From NCBI RefSeq assembly GCF_023544445.1, contig NZ_JALPVJ010000015.1, forward strand, positions 1 through 64,000: 64,000 bases of DNA. Reading direction: 5' to 3'. Below are positions 40,667 to 49,593 of this stretch, piece after piece (the first letter of the stretch is position 1; every line of letters starts with the position of its first letter). The translations under genes were made by a program, and so were the position numbers. The notes below the pieces were generated by a model. That model ran no database searches, was not told the origin of the DNA, and was given only the letters and a program-made list of their open reading frames with translations. The stretch is from Actinoplanes sp. M2I2. Its GTDB lineage: Bacteria > Actinomycetota > Actinomycetes > Mycobacteriales > Micromonosporaceae.

Positions 40667-41644
40667 TCATCCGAGCCGCACCCGCGGGTCGAGGAACGTG
40701 TAGACGATGTCCACGACGAGGTTCATCACAACAAGTACCACCGAGCCGATGAGAACGCCGCCCATCAGCACGGGGAGGTCGTACTGCCCGAACGCCCGCA
40801 GGGTCAGCAGGCCGAGGCCGGGCAGGCCGAAGATGCTCTCGGTGAAGATCGCGCCGGTGAGCTGGAAGGCCAGGTCGATGCCGAAGATGGTGACGACCGG
40901 GGTGAGCCCGGCGCGCAGGCCGTGCCGGTAGACGACGCGTCGCCGGCTGATGCCCTTGGAGGTCGCGGTGCGGACGAAGTCCTGCCCGAGCGCCTCGATC
41001 ATGGAGGCGCGCGAATATCGGGTGTAGGAGGCGGCGTTGGTGACGCCGATCGTCAGCCAGGCCGCGAGCAGACCGCTGGCCCAGGTCAAGGGGTTGTCCA
41101 GGAACGGGTGATAGCCCGATTCGGGCAGGAACGTGGCGTAGAGGGCGACCAGCAGGGCGAAGACGAAGTACGGGACGGCCTGGACGACCAGCGTCGTGCC
41201 GACCATGAACCGGTCGAGCGACGTTCCGCGTACCTGTGCCGCGATCGTGCCGCTCAGGATGCCGACGAGGAGATAGACGACCGCGCCGCCGATGACGATG
41301 GAGACGGTCACGGGCAGGGCCGCGGCGATCAGCTTGGTCACCGGCTGGCCCAGCGTGTACGAGTAGCCGAGGCAGGGCGCGGAGCAGTGCCGGACGACGC
41401 CGCCGGTGGAGTACTCCCGCCCGACGACGATGCCCTTCATGTAGAGGGCGATCTGCTCGACCTTGGGCTGGTCGAGTCCGAGGCTCTGCTCGATGTCGGC
41501 GACCCGCTCGGGCGTGCAGCGGGGGCCGCAGATGACGCCGGCCGGGTCGGTCGGCGCGAAGAAGAACAGCGCGAAGCTGGCCACCAGCGTCACGATCACG
41601 ACGGAGATCGCGCTCAGGACGCGTCGCAGGATGTACAGCAGCAC
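40667..41644 (-). CDS. ABC transporter permease (OppB/DppB type)
   Basis: The 325-residue permease has six membrane segments and the EAA loop (ASMIEALGQDFVRTATSKGISRRRVVYRHGLR) that contacts the ATPases. A large insertion between the first helices (about 45-115) with several cysteines (GVICGPRC, HCSAPC) is characteristic of the actinobacterial branch. GTG 41644 is chosen since GAGGAG lies 6 nt before it and it gives the usual MLLYILRRVL start; ATG 41662 is the alternative. Confidence 0.9.
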   Translation of the reverse strand: MLLYILRRVLSAISVVIVTLVASFALFFFAPTDPAGVICGPRCTPERVADIEQSLGLDQPKVEQIALYMKGIVVGREYSTGGVVRHCSAPCLGYSYTLGQPVTKLIAAALPVTVSIVIGGAVVYLLVGILSGTIAAQVRGTSLDRFMVGTTLVVQAVPYFVFALLVALYATFLPESGYHPFLDNPLTWASGLLAAWLTIGVTNAASYTRYSRASMIEALGQDFVRTATSKGISRRRVVYRHGLRAGLTPVVTIFGIDLAFQLTGAIFTESIFGLPGLGLLTLRAFGQYDLPVLMGGVLIGSVVLVVMNLVVDIVYTFLDPRVRLG

Positions 41645-41801
41645 CGCTTGCTCCTCTTTCATCACGGCGCCGGGGTGGTTCCCGGGGATTCGATCGGACA
41701 CGCGTCGATAGCCGCGCCGCCGGAGTTCTCATTCTTGCGGCGGGGTGGCCCGGCCCGCTCGACGGCAGGCCGGACCACCCCGATTTACAGCTGTTGGTGC
41801 G

Positions 41802-43544
41802 TCAGCTCTTCAGGTACATGTTCACGAAGAGCGGCATACCCATGGTCGGGTCACCGGCCGTGGTGCCGACGTTGGTGCCCTTCACGACGGCCAGCTTGTC
41901 GTAGTACGTCGGCAGGGCGACGTACTGCTCCATGATCTTCTTGTCGAGCGCGGCCCACTTCGAGGTCGACTCCTCCGCCGGCAGGTTGGCGATGTCGTCG
42001 ATCTCCTTGTCCAGGGCCTTGTCGCTCAGCATGCCCCAGCTCTGGCCGTCCGAGATGCTGTGCGTCTGGAACAGCACCGGGAACCAGGAGCCACCGGTCG
42101 GCCAGTCGGAGCACCAGCCGGCCGGGCTCTGGCCCATGTTGACCGGGGCGTCGTAGTCGCCCTTCTTGGTGCGCAGATCGGCGGTGGAGACACCGATCGC
42201 CTTGACCTTGAAGCCGGCCTTGGTGAGCGCGTCGCTGCGGATCTGGCTGACCTGCTGCGTGAGCGGCTTGGTGTTGTCGAAGTAGTAGCTGAGCTCGAAG
42301 CCGGCCTTGCCGGCCGCGTCGAGCATCGCCTTGGCGGCGGCCGGGTCACCGGCGCCCGCGCCGGCCAGGTCGGCGACCGGGGTGTACTTCTCGTAGCCCT
42401 GAACCGAGGGGGGCATGACCGTGCTGGCCGGCTCGGCGACGTAGTCGTTCAGGCCGGCGGCCTTGTAGAGCGCGTCGTACGGGTAGGCCTTGGCGACGGC
42501 CTTGCGGACATCCGCCGGGATCTTCCGGGTGTCGAGCTGCCACACGATCGTGCAGGAGCTCTGACCCTGGACCAGCTGCTCGCGCTTGTCGCCGGTCAGC
42601 TGCGGGATCAGCGAGGCGTCCAGCTCGTCGTAGTTGATCGAGTTGGCGTCCTGGCCGTTGCTGTTGAGCACCGCCTGCTGCGACTTGATCGCGTCGGCGC
42701 CCCACTGGAAGTTGTAACCGTCCAGGTACTGGTGCCGCACCGGGTCGGTGTTGGGGTCCCAGTTGGTGTTCTTCTCCAGCACCAGCGAGGTGCCGGCCTG
42801 GTAGCTCTTGAACTTGTACGGGCCGGTCGCCAGCGGCTTGTTCTTGTAGTCCTGGCGGGTGTCCTTGGCCTTCGGGATCGGCGTGAACGCCGGGAAGGTC
42901 AGGTAGAACGGCAGGTCGGAGAACTGACGGGCCAAGTGGATGATCAGGGTGTCGGTGCCCTGGGTCTCCACGCCCGAGTAGTTGTCGCCGTCCTTGTAGG
43001 GACCCTTGTACTTGTCGCCGTCCTTGAAGTACTGCAGCTGGTAGGTCGGGCCGTTGACGTAGATGTCGTGGGCGAACGACCGCTTGATCGAGTACGCGAG
43101 GTCTTCGACCTTGACGGGGGTGCCGTCCTCGTACTTGATGTTCGGCTGCATCTTGAAGGTCCACGTCAGCTTGTCGGCCGACGGGGTGCCCAGGTCGGTG
43201 AGGTCCGGGACGAGGACAGCCTTGCCGTCACGGATGTCGAACTGGGTCGGCGTACGGAACATCGTCTTGCCGATCTCGTTCGAGTCGACGTAGTAGATGT
43301 CCGTCGGGTCGAAGGTGTTCGGCGTCGTCTGAGCCACGACGTTGAGGACACCGCCCTTGCGGGCTCCCTCGATCTCCTTGGCCGGCCCCTTGGCGTTGGG
43401 GTCGGTCGCGTTGACCTGCGCCGTGATCTTGTTATTGTCGCCGCCGCCCTGCGAGTCGCTGTTCGACGACGGGCTGCTGCAGCCGGCCACACCTAGCGCC
43501 ACAGCGGCGGTGGCCGCAATGGCAACGTTGAATCGCCTTGCCAT
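41802..43544 (-). CDS. ABC transporter substrate-binding lipoprotein (SBP family 5)
   Basis: The 580-residue protein has a lipoprotein signal peptide with lipobox VAGC (C22), a Ser/Gly/Asn linker, and the family 5 fold of oligopeptide-binding proteins: GGVLNVVAQTTPNTFDPTDIYYVDS, PDLTDLGTPSADKLTWTFKMQPNIKYEDGTPV and KPLATGPYKFKSYQAGTSLVLEKN. It delivers ligand to the permeases outside the membrane. Family 5 proteins bind peptides, but some bind oligosaccharides; with a CBM6 protein in the operon, the latter is possible. It lies between the two permease genes. Confidence 0.92.
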   Translation of the reverse strand: MARRFNVAIAATAAVALGVAGCSSPSSNSDSQGGGDNNKITAQVNATDPNAKGPAKEIEGARKGGVLNVVAQTTPNTFDPTDIYYVDSNEIGKTMFRTPTQFDIRDGKAVLVPDLTDLGTPSADKLTWTFKMQPNIKYEDGTPVKVEDLAYSIKRSFAHDIYVNGPTYQLQYFKDGDKYKGPYKDGDNYSGVETQGTDTLIIHLARQFSDLPFYLTFPAFTPIPKAKDTRQDYKNKPLATGPYKFKSYQAGTSLVLEKNTNWDPNTDPVRHQYLDGYNFQWGADAIKSQQAVLNSNGQDANSINYDELDASLIPQLTGDKREQLVQGQSSCTIVWQLDTRKIPADVRKAVAKAYPYDALYKAAGLNDYVAEPASTVMPPSVQGYEKYTPVADLAGAGAGDPAAAKAMLDAAGKAGFELSYYFDNTKPLTQQVSQIRSDALTKAGFKVKAIGVSTADLRTKKGDYDAPVNMGQSPAGWCSDWPTGGSWFPVLFQTHSISDGQSWGMLSDKALDKEIDDIANLPAEESTSKWAALDKKIMEQYVALPTYYDKLAVVKGTNVGTTAGDPTMGMPLFVNMYLKS

Positions 43545-43575
43545 TTCTCCTCTTCTCATACTGGACGTCACCACG

Positions 43576-44598
43576 TCACCGTCGGGTGCGGGGATCGAAT
43601 GCGTCACGGATCGAGTCGCCGAGCAGGCTCAGCGCGAGCACCAGGATCGTGATGGCGGCCACCGGGATCCACAGGTAGAGCGGATCGGCCCGGTACCAGT
43701 TCTGGGCGGCGTAGATGGTCAGGCCCCAGGACGGCGTCGGCTCGGTGAGCCCGACGCCGAGGTAGGTCAGACCGGCCTCGGTCACGATGTAGGTCGGCAG
43801 GGCCATCGAGACCGAGATGACGATCGGCGCGACCAGGTTGGGCAGCAGTTCCTTGAAGAGCACCTTGCGGGTCGGCACGCCCAGCACCTTGGCCGCGGAG
43901 ATGAACTCCCGCTCACGCAGGGTGAGCACCTCGCCGCGGATCAGGCGCGCCAGGCTGGCCCAGCCGAAGAAGGACAGCACGAGGATGAGCGAGTAGAAGC
44001 GCACATTGGCGACCTCGTCGTTGCCGGCGGCCTCGCTGTTGCCGACGAACACCGCCAGCAGCGCGGCCGGGACAGCGATCGCGAAGAGCAGGTAGGGCAG
44101 GCTCAGGACGAAGTCGATGACCCAGGACAGGATCCGGTCGATCCAGCCGCCGAGGAAACCGGCGACCAGGCCGACGGTCACCCCGACGATCGTGGTGACC
44201 ACGGTGACCGAGCCGGCGACGATCAGCGACGGGCGGGCGCCGTAGACCCAGCGCGCGAACAGGTCGCGGCCCAGGCGCGGCTCGACACCGAACCAGTGCT
44301 CGCCGTTGGGCGCGATGGTCGGGTAGCCGTACTGGTCGATCAGGTCCTGGTTGAGCGTCGTCGGGTCCTGACCCTCGAGCTTCGCGAGCAGCGGCGCGAA
44401 GATGGCGATCAGGACGAAGAAGACGAAGATGCACGCGCAGATGACCGCGACCTTGTCCTTGCGCAGGCGCGCCAGGGCGATCTGGGTCGGCGACTTCCGG
44501 CGGGTCTCCACCTTCACAGCCTCGCCGGTCGGCGCTGCAATCGCGTCGGTCGGCGCACCCTTGCGGGCGAGCTCGGCCTCTTCGATCAGCGGTTCCAA
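43576..44598 (-). CDS. ABC transporter permease (OppC/DppC type)
   Basis: The 340-residue permease has the OppC layout: a cytoplasmic N-terminal tail, helix 1 (VAVICACIFVFFVLIAIFAPLL), an extracytoplasmic domain (GEHWFGVEPRLGRDLFARWVYG), five more helices, and the EAA loop (LREREFISAAKVLGVPTRKVLFKELLPN). TTG 44598 is preferred because GGAGGTGA lies 10 nt upstream; ATG 44634 and a GTG between them have no good site. It is the first gene of the leftward operon oppC-oppA-oppB-oppD-oppF-CBM6. Confidence 0.88.
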   Translation of the reverse strand: MEPLIEEAELARKGAPTDAIAAPTGEAVKVETRRKSPTQIALARLRKDKVAVICACIFVFFVLIAIFAPLLAKLEGQDPTTLNQDLIDQYGYPTIAPNGEHWFGVEPRLGRDLFARWVYGARPSLIVAGSVTVVTTIVGVTVGLVAGFLGGWIDRILSWVIDFVLSLPYLLFAIAVPAALLAVFVGNSEAAGNDEVANVRFYSLILVLSFFGWASLARLIRGEVLTLREREFISAAKVLGVPTRKVLFKELLPNLVAPIVISVSMALPTYIVTEAGLTYLGVGLTEPTPSWGLTIYAAQNWYRADPLYLWIPVAAITILVLALSLLGDSIRDAFDPRTRR

Positions 44599-44634
44599 GC
44601 GTCGGTCACCTCCATCGGACGACACACCTCGCAT

Positions 44635-45206
44635 ACGCCGTGCGTGAGAGGTATTCGGATGCTGCGCTGGGAAAGGTAGCCCGGATCTCGGGCGTAGGAA
44701 ATGAGTTGACGCATCGAATGAATAACAGCCCGCTGAAAGTCGTGGATGGCTGATGTCACAGCCGGCCCCTCCCCCGCCGGGTGCGAAGCGGGAGTTTAAC
44801 CCGTGAATCGCCCATAACGACGATCACCTTCGCCTCCAATGTCCGGAATGAAATACCCGTGGGCAATCGTACTGTTGCGCAAAGTTATCAAAGTCGGCCC
44901 CACCGCCCGGCCGCCCGCTGTTTCGTCCCCGTTTCCCGAGGGTGTCGATCTTGGCTGACGGCACCGTCGGTTTCTACGGCGGGGATCGCCCGGCGACGCA
45001 AGATCTTCGGCACATACGCGATTACGGGGCCGTATCGACGGCGATCCCGCCCGGCAGAGCGCGCTTCGACGGTGATCTCCCGCGCTCGGATGTGTCCCCC
45101 GGACTACGCGGCGTAGGGCCGGGAAAGGCCGCCATACGACGACAGCGGCCATTCCGATAACGAATCGGGTCTCCATTCGGGCCCATTGCACACTTCGAAG
45201 CCCGTC
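44635..45206. other. 572-bp intergenic region without a gene
   Basis: No reading frame here has coding-like bias on either strand. It must carry the promoter of the oppC operon; a 15-bp inverted repeat (GCCCG-GATCT-CGGGC, 44679-44693) lies about 80 bp before the oppC start. The stretch around 44860-44900 is AT-richer. No tRNA or riboswitch pattern was recognised. Confidence 0.6.
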
Positions 45207-46112
45207 TTAGCCGGCCGGAGCCAGCGCGGTGAGGATCTCCTCGGCCCGCTCGCGGGCCACGCCCGGGTCGGCGTCCGGCGCCCCGATCAGCGGGTCCCAG
45301 TTGAGGTCGTAGAACAGCTCCGTGACGCCGGCCTCGGCGTACAGCTCGGCGCCGCCCCGGATCTGGGCCCAGTCGCCGGACAGCGGCACGGCGTCGTCAC
45401 GCCGGCCGGCCCGCACGACGGCGCGCACGACGATCCGGACGGAATCGGGATCACGCCCGGCTTCTTCGGCGGCCCGCCGCACGATCTGAGTGCCGCGGCC
45501 GATCTCCTCGAACGTCAGCCGGCTGCTGCTCACCCAGCCCGCGGCCAGGCGGCCGGCCCGGCGCAGCGCGACGTCGGCCGTGCCCCCGAGCAGCACCGGC
45601 GGACCGCCCGGCTGCGCCGGCGGCGGCGCCATCGTGCTCGGTGGGACGCGATAGAGCTCGCCCTCGAACGACGCCACCGGGTCGTTCCACAACGTGCGCA
45701 GCACCTCGAGGTACTCGCTCATGCGCCGGCCCCGCGGGCTGGGGGCGGAGCCGGTGGCGGTGAACTCGGGCTCGGACCAGCCGGTGCCCAGCCCGAGATC
45801 GAGGCGGCCGCCGGAGAGGCGGTCGAGGGTGGCGGCCTGCTTGGCCAGGTAAGCCGGGGAGACGTACGGGATGTTGATGACGGCGACGCCGAGCCGGATG
45901 GTGCTGGTGCGGGCGGCCGCCCAGGTCAGCGCGATCAGCGGATCGAGCACGCTCTGATAGACCGGGGCCAGGCGCTGCTCGGCCCCCACCAGGAGGCGCT
46001 GGAACGACCACAGTCCGTGATAACCGAGCCGCTCGGCCCGTTCGGCGAACCGGCTCAACGACTCCGGATCGGCCCACGCCCCCGCCACCGGAGCCCCGCA
46101 ACTGATCAGCAT
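45207..46112 (-). CDS. LLM-class F420-dependent oxidoreductase
   Basis: The 301-residue protein is a luciferase-like monooxygenase-fold enzyme: FAERAERLGYHGLWSFQRLL, IRLGVAVINIPYVSPAYLAKQAATLDRLSGGRLDLGLGTGW and PPVLLGGTADVALRRAGRLAAGWV. Actinobacterial members of this length mostly use F420. The ATG lies 6 nt after TAGCCT (46119-46124), where the TAG is the stop codon of the Hsp70 gene, so this gene has its own leaderless promoter in addition to any read-through from upstream. Confidence 0.9.
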   Translation of the reverse strand: MLISCGAPVAGAWADPESLSRFAERAERLGYHGLWSFQRLLVGAEQRLAPVYQSVLDPLIALTWAAARTSTIRLGVAVINIPYVSPAYLAKQAATLDRLSGGRLDLGLGTGWSEPEFTATGSAPSPRGRRMSEYLEVLRTLWNDPVASFEGELYRVPPSTMAPPPAQPGGPPVLLGGTADVALRRAGRLAAGWVSSSRLTFEEIGRGTQIVRRAAEEAGRDPDSVRIVVRAVVRAGRRDDAVPLSGDWAQIRGGAELYAEAGVTELFYDLNWDPLIGAPDADPGVARERAEEILTALAPAG

Positions 46113-46121
46113 CAGGCCAGG

Positions 46122-47549
46122 CTAACGGGCGACGCGGTCGTACTCGGCGCTCAGTGCCCGGCCGAGTTCGGCCAGGCGGGAGTCCGGCGCCGCCGCCTGG
46201 ACGGCCGCGATGAAGACGTCGTACGCCGCCTCGAGCTCGGTCAGCTCCCCGTCCTGCAACAGCAGCATGTAGGCCGCCTCGGCGACGCGGCGGAAGTCGG
46301 CCGGGGTCTCGGCGGGTGGGCCGGCCGGGCCGGGCTGGTCCGGGGTCTCGGCCGGCTCGTCGGCCGCGGGACCGGTCTCGGGCACCGCCATCTCGGCCCG
46401 CAACCGCAGGCTGGCGCTGAACAGACCGACCGGTGAGCCCTCGAACAGCGACGCCGGTTCGTAGTCACGGGCCACCAGCCCGGCGCCGCGCGCGACCATC
46501 TCATCCGGGTCGAGGTCGGTGCGGATGCGGGCCGCGCCCCAGCCCAGGTAGGCGGCCAGCCGCTCACGGATCGCCGGGATCCGGGTCGACCCGCCGGCCA
46601 GCACGACCTGGTCGATGTCGCCCCAGCCCACGCCGTGCGCCGCGCGCGCGGCCGCGATCGCCTCGCTGAGCAGGTCGAGCGAGCGCTGCACGTCCGGCTC
46701 GATCATCGCCTCGAAGGCCCGCCGGCTCAGCGGCACACTGGCGCTGACCGTGGCGGTCAGCACGGGCAGCTCGAGGGTCGTGGTGTCGGCCGTCGACAGC
46801 TCACGTTTGCGGATCTCGGCCTCCCACCGCACCCGCTGCCGGATGGCCCTGTCCTGGCTGAGGTCGACGTGGTGCCGCTCGCGGATCTGGCGCAGCACGT
46901 GGCCGACGATCAGCTCGTCGAAGTCGTCGCCGCCGAGCAGCTGGTCGCCGGCGGTGCCGAGGACCTCGACCGTGCCGTCGGCGACCCGCACGACGGAGGC
47001 GTCGAAGGTGCCGCCGCCGAGGTCGTAGATCGCGTAGGTGCCGGGCGGGGCGTCCACGCCGAGCACCATCGCGGCGGCCACCGGATCCTCCACCAGCCGG
47101 CGCACGTTGAGCTGGGCCAGCCCGGCCGCCTCGCGCAGCGCCCGCCGCTGCGCCTCGCCGGCCGCGGCCGAGACAGTGATCACGGCGTCGTGGATCAGCT
47201 CGCCGACGAAGGCCTCGGCCTGCCGTTTGAGCTCGATCAGGAGAAAGGCGCAGAGGTCGCGGGGCAGATAGGTGCGGCCGCGGAACCGGACCCGGTCGCC
47301 GCTGCCCAGCCGGCGCTTGATGCCGGCGATCACATTTTCCGGGTCGCCGGCCGGCGGCACCCCGGCGACCACGTGACCGGACCTGTCCTGGCCCACCGAA
47401 GCCGGCATGGTGGGCGCGCCGGTCGGGCACCGGACGACCTGCAACTTGGCGCCGTCCCACACCGAGATCGCGCACGAGCTGGTGCCGAGGTCGATCCCGA
47501 CCACACGATGGAAAGAGGAGTACGCGTCGGGAAGCTCGGTCAAGCCCAC
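46122..47549 (-). CDS. Hsp70-like ATPase with shortened C terminus
   Basis: The 475-residue protein has a full actin-like ATPase domain: GIDLGTSSCAISVWDG, then GIKRRLGSG, ITVSAAAGEAQRRALREAAGLA, IYDLGGGTFDASVV, LGGDDFDELI and VVLAGGSTRIPAIRERL. After about residue 365 only a proline-rich spacer and a short helical tail (AEAAYMLLLQDGELTELEAAY) remain. The peptide-binding domain and lid of DnaK (roughly 230 residues) are missing, as in other actinobacterial Hsp70-like proteins of unknown function. The start is uncertain (GTG 47549, TTG 47543 or GTG 47585). Confidence 0.82.
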   Translation of the reverse strand: MGLTELPDAYSSFHRVVGIDLGTSSCAISVWDGAKLQVVRCPTGAPTMPASVGQDRSGHVVAGVPPAGDPENVIAGIKRRLGSGDRVRFRGRTYLPRDLCAFLLIELKRQAEAFVGELIHDAVITVSAAAGEAQRRALREAAGLAQLNVRRLVEDPVAAAMVLGVDAPPGTYAIYDLGGGTFDASVVRVADGTVEVLGTAGDQLLGGDDFDELIVGHVLRQIRERHHVDLSQDRAIRQRVRWEAEIRKRELSTADTTTLELPVLTATVSASVPLSRRAFEAMIEPDVQRSLDLLSEAIAAARAAHGVGWGDIDQVVLAGGSTRIPAIRERLAAYLGWGAARIRTDLDPDEMVARGAGLVARDYEPASLFEGSPVGLFSASLRLRAEMAVPETGPAADEPAETPDQPGPAGPPAETPADFRRVAEAAYMLLLQDGELTELEAAYDVFIAAVQAAAPDSRLAELGRALSAEYDRVAR

Positions 47550-47652
47550 CCCCTGTGACCAGCAGTTCCGGGTGCTGAGCGTCACGGCAACGACCCGGCC
47601 GAAACGAGCGCGATCGATCCGTCGGACATCCGACTGACGCTGGACAGGTCCC

Positions 47653-48327
47653 TCAACCCTCGACGCCGGTCGCGTCGTGCGGCGCGCCGACCGGCTTGGA
47701 CTGCGACGACCCGCGCTGTCTCAGATAGATCGCCAGGATCGCCATCGAGGCGACCGCCAGCAACTCGGACTGCCAGTTCTGCAGGGTGCGGTCCCAGAAG
47801 TCGGCCGCGAGCAGGTACTGCCCCCACGAGACGGGGTCCTGCAACTCGCTGAGCTGTTCCTCGTTGAAGGCGGCCACCCCGGCGACCGACTGCGCGAACC
47901 AGGAGCCCAGGAAGATCAGACCCATCACCAGGCCCAGCGAGCTGGAGAAGATCCGGGTGCGCCAGCCACCGGTCCGGGCCCACTTCGGCGAGTCGTCGTC
48001 GGCGAACCGGCCGATCTTCTGCTCCTCGTCGGTCTCCCGGCCCGGTTTGTCGAGCGCCTTGGACTCCGGCGACCCCTTCTGCAGCAGCCACACGGTCAGC
48101 ATGATGAAGAGGAAGAACTGCAGGTACTCCGATTGCCAGTTCTCGGCCACGTCGGCGCCGAAACTGGCCGAGGTGACGTAGCGCCAGAAGGAGACGTCGG
48201 GCAGCCCGGTGCCCCGCTGCATCTCGTTGAACACGGCCAGACCGGCGAACGCCTGCCCGATCAGCACGATCAGGAAGAGCAGACCGAAGACCAGCCCGAT
48301 GGCGTTGTCCCGCACGAAGCGCTTCAC
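47653..48327 (-). CDS. DUF6766-type membrane protein with internal duplication
   Basis: The 224-residue protein has four hydrophobic segments arranged as two homologous halves. The first (about 10-92) reads VFGLLFLIVLIGQAFAGLAVFNE, later NWQSEYLQF and WLLQKGSPESK. The second (about 130-212) reads VMGLIFLGSWFAQSVAGVAAFNE, NWQSELLAV and YLRQRGSSQSK. It matches what I know as the DUF6766 family, whose function is unknown. Its GTG overlaps the stop of the 27-residue gene (GTGA), so translation is coupled. Confidence 0.8.
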   Translation of the reverse strand: MKRFVRDNAIGLVFGLLFLIVLIGQAFAGLAVFNEMQRGTGLPDVSFWRYVTSASFGADVAENWQSEYLQFFLFIMLTVWLLQKGSPESKALDKPGRETDEEQKIGRFADDDSPKWARTGGWRTRIFSSSLGLVMGLIFLGSWFAQSVAGVAAFNEEQLSELQDPVSWGQYLLAADFWDRTLQNWQSELLAVASMAILAIYLRQRGSSQSKPVGAPHDATGVEG

Positions 48328-48407
48328 CGGTGCAGCACCCCCAGCGCCGTGAAGTACACCAGGCCGGCGGCGACGACGATCAGCAGCAGGACGAACAGCG
48401 CGCGCAT
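48324..48407 (-). CDS. 27-residue single-helix membrane peptide
   Basis: This gene encodes MRALFVLLLI followed by a hydrophobic helix and the end VLHR. AGGGGGAG lies 4 nt before the ATG; the ATG is 1 nt after the stop of the upstream lipoprotein gene and its TGA overlaps the GTG of the DUF6766 gene. This very tight packing on both sides strongly suggests it is translated. The whole peptide is one transmembrane segment; it could be an accessory subunit of the DUF6766 protein. Confidence 0.65.
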   Translation of the reverse strand: MRALFVLLLIVVAAGLVYFTALGVLHR

Positions 48408-48408
48408 C

Positions 48409-48804
48409 TCACTCCCCCTGGACCGTGCAGTCGTACGGCCGGCTCGCCTGCGGCGTGCAGCCGGCCGCCACTACCCGCCAGCCACCCGGGAAGGCGCCCA
48501 GGAAGACGGTGTCGTCGCTCAGCTTCACCTGCGCCCATTGCCCGTAGACCGACGTCTCGACCACGGTGCCGGGCCGGGGCAGGTCCTTGTCGAGGATCGC
48601 CTCGGGACACGGCTCGTCCTCGGCGACGGACTCGACCGTGCCGGGCGCGAGGATCGCACAGGCCGCCGCACCGTCGCCGGCGTCGACCGCGGCGTGCAGC
48701 CGGGTGGCAACTTCGGAAGCGGCGGCCTCCCGGTCGCCGACCGAGGAACATCCCGCGACTGCCCACACGAGGAACGCCGCAGTGAGGCATCGTAAGCGGA
48801 TCAC
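48409..48804 (-). CDS. small lipoprotein
   Basis: GTG 48804 has GGGGGA 10 nt upstream and gives 131 residues with a lipoprotein signal peptide (MIRLRCLTAAFLVWAVAGC, lipobox cysteine C19). The mature part has four more cysteines (in AACAIL, EPCPEA, AGCTPQ and YDCTVQ) that may form two disulfides, and the end YDCTVQGE. No family is recognised. It heads a three-gene operon with the 27-residue peptide and the DUF6766 protein, so all three may act together in the envelope. Confidence 0.72.
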   Translation of the reverse strand: MIRLRCLTAAFLVWAVAGCSSVGDREAAASEVATRLHAAVDAGDGAAACAILAPGTVESVAEDEPCPEAILDKDLPRPGTVVETSVYGQWAQVKLSDDTVFLGAFPGGWRVVAAGCTPQASRPYDCTVQGE

Positions 48805-48867
48805 CGCCGCGGCATCCCCCGATTTTGAGCAGCTATGCATGATCCCTGGGACGAAGCCCCGGACGGG

Positions 48868-49572
48868 TCACGCGGCGGCGCGTTCGGCGTCGGCCAGCGC
48901 GTGCTCGGCCCAGCCGATCCGCTGCGGGGTCAGGCCGGCCTGACGGGCCTGGTGCACCGCCTCGCGGAGCAGGCGCCGGGCCTCGGGCACGTTCCCGGTG
49001 GCCAGCTCGGCCTCGCCCAGCGCCAGCGTGCCGGTGGCTATCCGCCGCGGGTCGCCGTGGCGCTCGCGCAGCACCTGCGACCGGCGCAGGTGGCGCAGCC
49101 CGCGCTCGGCGTCGCCGGCCACGAAGACATGGAAGAAGCCGATGTGCCGGTGAACCTCGGAGCGCACCATCTCGTCGGCGTAGCTCTCGGCCAGCGCCAG
49201 CGCCTCGGTGTAGAACGGCATCGCGGTCGCCCAGTCGCCGCGCAGCACCTGGTGCACCAATCCCAGGCCGAACAACGACTCGGCGGCGCCCGACGCGTCG
49301 CCGACCTCGCGCTGGATGCGCAGGGCCGCGGTGAACAACTGCTCCTCGGTGGCCCAGTCGGCCCGGGTCAGGTCGCCGCCGATCGCGGCGAAGTGCGCCA
49401 GCAGGCCCAGTCTGGTCAGGGCAGCCGCCTCCTCGACCGGCTGGCCGACGTCGCAGGCCAGCCGGCGGGCGCCCTCGATCATCTGCCAGGCGGGCAGGAA
49501 GTCGCCCGTGCGGAACGCTGCCTCGAGCATGGCCTCCGTGCCCGCCGCCAGCAGAGTCGCCGCGGTCTCCAT
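48868..49572 (-). CDS. TPR-like helical repeat protein
   Basis: The 234-residue protein is all helical with TPR-type pairs, for example AAALTRLGLLAHFAAIGGD, QLFTAALRIQREVGDASGAAESLFGLGLVHQVLRGDW and TGTLALGEAELATGNVPEARRLLREAVHQARQAG. It resembles the C-terminal TPR halves of larger regulators but has no other domain. It probably binds another protein. TAACGT (49580-49585) lies 7 nt before the ATG, a leaderless arrangement. Confidence 0.75.
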   Translation of the reverse strand: METAATLLAAGTEAMLEAAFRTGDFLPAWQMIEGARRLACDVGQPVEEAAALTRLGLLAHFAAIGGDLTRADWATEEQLFTAALRIQREVGDASGAAESLFGLGLVHQVLRGDWATAMPFYTEALALAESYADEMVRSEVHRHIGFFHVFVAGDAERGLRHLRRSQVLRERHGDPRRIATGTLALGEAELATGNVPEARRLLREAVHQARQAGLTPQRIGWAEHALADAERAAA

Positions 49573-49593
49573 GGACGCTACGTTAGCGCCTCA

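Noticed and set aside
44679..44693. 15-bp inverted repeat GCCCG-GATCT-CGGGC as an operator of the oppC operon
   Set aside because: Short arms of GC only, no second copy in the window and no promoter boxes placed beside it; chance is likely at this GC content.
44781..45160. Small frames in the gap between oppC and the LLM gene
   Set aside because: Arg/Ser-rich translations without ribosome sites or third-position bias on either strand.
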